This document shows, one piece after another, positions 62,530 to 64,000 of a stretch of DNA of 64,000 bases. The translations under genes and the position numbers were made by a program. The stretch's first letter is position 1; each line of letters starts with the position of its first letter. A model generated the notes under the pieces. It saw only the letters and a program-made list of their open reading frames with translations. It searched no databases and was not told the DNA's origin. This stretch comes from Paramecium sonneborni (taxonomy: Eukaryota > Ciliophora > Oligohymenophorea > Peniculida > Parameciidae): positions 17,204 to 81,203 of the forward strand of contig CAJJDN010000066.1 in the NCBI GenBank assembly GCA_905182985.1, read 5' to 3'.

Positions 62530-64000
62530 AAAGAAATTAAATGATTAATAAAAGATTGAGTAATAAAGAATAGAAGATAAAAAACAAGAAGACATATTTA
62601 ATTAAGAAATAAATAAGTTTTAATCATAATTTACTGATTTAAAATAACAATTTATTCCATTTTCAGACAATATTCGAAAATTTAAGTAAAAAATAAAGTT
62701 TTATGACGAAATTTAATAATAAAAATATGGATAAGAGAAATTGATGGAAGTTATATTGTATTACTAAAAATTGATTTCAGATTTTTAAATTCTGGAAGAA
62801 TAAGAGAAAATGATGAATTCACTTGAGCGATCTTGCTAAATTTTCAATTATTAATCCTTTAATAGCAATATTGAGGAACTTTAATAAGCTTAAAAAAGAC
62901 TTAAAATATCTATTGATGAATCAAATACATCTCTTGAATAAATTGATAGTAAATTTATTGATGAACATCGTAGATAAATATAGGAATTAGCTGATAATTT
63001 AAAAGATTTATAGGATAAATTTAAATATCTATATAAGAATTAAAAATATAAATAAAAAATAGATTAAATTATTATTCAAATAGGAGATTGTTTTGGCAAA
63101 TTAAATTCTATGGAATTACTTTTAACTTAAGAACTATTTGAAAATTATCAATAATTCAATTAAATATAAGATTCAATCAATCAAAATTTAAAAGAATTTG
63201 AAAAATAATATGATTAATTGCATGAATAAATTCATCACGATTAATAAATTGAATTAATAAATGCTGAAAGAATATAAAAATTAAAAAATATAGATCCGTA
63301 ATTAAGTGAATTTATAAATAAAATGAATCACATTTGAAAAACCTAAGAAATAGAGAAAGTATTGAAAAATGCATAAAAATACGAAATTTCTTGTAATTCT
63401 TTGATATTAATAATACCCTTATTGATACATATAAATTAACAGGCAAGTTCATCAAAATTATTTAAATAACAAGTTAAATTTAAGACTTAATCTTATAAAT
63501 AAATTATTGCTTATTGATAATTCCTAAGACTTTTTAAATTTAAAGATTCAACAACCTATTTACAATTAATTCTCAATCATATTAAAAATTATATTCTTTA
63601 GTTAACTATATCATGTAATATGACTTAATAGAATATTATCAAAGAATTGAGTAAGATGTAAATAAATAAACGGAGAAATAACTGAAATAACAGAAATCAT
63701 AGGAAAATAATTATATTTAGGTCTTTCCAAATAAATAAAATCAATAAATTGAAGAAACAACAGAAAAAGAATAATAGTTTAAGATTTATTTAAGAAACTC
63801 GAAAATATTCTATTTCATAATTACAATAAAATAAGGATACTAGAAATTGAATAAAATTATGAGTACATTAAGAACAAATTGTAAGTCAAGAAAACTTCAT
63901 AAAATAAAAAAACTTAGTGAAATTAAGAGTTTTTTTAAAAGTCAAGCAAGCTATAAAAGAGATAATTAAAGAAAATAATATAATAAATTTTCGATGTTTA
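62530..64000 (+). pseudogene. decayed copy of the kinase coiled-coil tail
   Basis: Closely follows 44150-46190 of the kinase gene, without the kinase domain. From about 62620 to 63330 the match to 44160-44870 is high (few substitutions). It then skips about 620 bp (44870-45495 missing) and resumes with lower similarity to the end of the window. At the deletion the frame reads ATG AAT CAC ATT TGA, an early stop, and later frames drift. No start codon context or promoter is evident. I infer a partial duplication followed by decay. Confidence 0.85.

Noticed and set aside
1..64000. tRNA, rRNA and telomeric repeats
   Set aside because: No convincing tRNA T-loop or anticodon-arm sets, rRNA stretches or G4T2/G3T3-type arrays were noticed; a covariance-model search would be needed to exclude single tRNAs.

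Overview
The window is nuclear DNA of a ciliate, most likely Paramecium. It is very AT-rich. The real genes read through TAA and TAG as glutamine and stop only at TGA. They are interrupted by introns of about 21-34 nt with GT...AG ends, and neighbouring intact genes can be as little as 28 nt apart. Standard-code translation therefore shows only short pieces or antisense shadows; the calls below come from reading by eye with the ciliate code. Three unsequenced or ambiguous spots (12904, 17857-18027, 30638-30939) show that this is a scaffold built from contigs.

Layout. 1-8.4 kb: end of a decayed acyl-CoA dehydrogenase, a decayed stretch, a 13-repeat WD40 gene whose conserved tail is out of frame, then about 3 kb of gene-poor DNA. 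8.4-14 kb: a large cysteine-rich (DUF4215-type) membrane protein on the minus strand, whose 5' end is repeated across a one-base N. 14-27 kb: gene-poor DNA with a 1.55-kb exact dispersed repeat, remnants, and three minus-strand genes of a MORN-like repeat family, one of them cut by the repeat. 27.5-40.6 kb: a short WD40-like gene, a secreted Gln/Gly-rich protein gene (3' half present twice around a gap), and an exact 3808-bp head-to-tail duplication carrying a B-box/TPR gene. 41.9-64 kb: denser, with a protein kinase bearing a very long coiled-coil tail, a voltage-gated K+ channel, IFT88, a decayed Sec24, a small coiled-coil gene, a holo-ACP synthase, a decayed Aurora-like kinase, a Nup98-type nucleoporin, Vps52, and a decayed copy of the kinase tail.

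The genes do not form an operon or an obvious pathway. They are ordinary eukaryotic cell-biology genes (cilia, Golgi traffic, nuclear pore, ion channel, lipid cofactor transfer) mixed with ciliate-expanded families. The most notable points are: repeat proteins in which each repeat is one exon cut at a fixed codon; a Nup98 lacking its self-cleavage site and largely using GLG rather than GLFG repeats; and several sequence duplications, some of which look like assembly overlaps and one of which may record alternative genome rearrangement. No convincing new multi-gene system was found.
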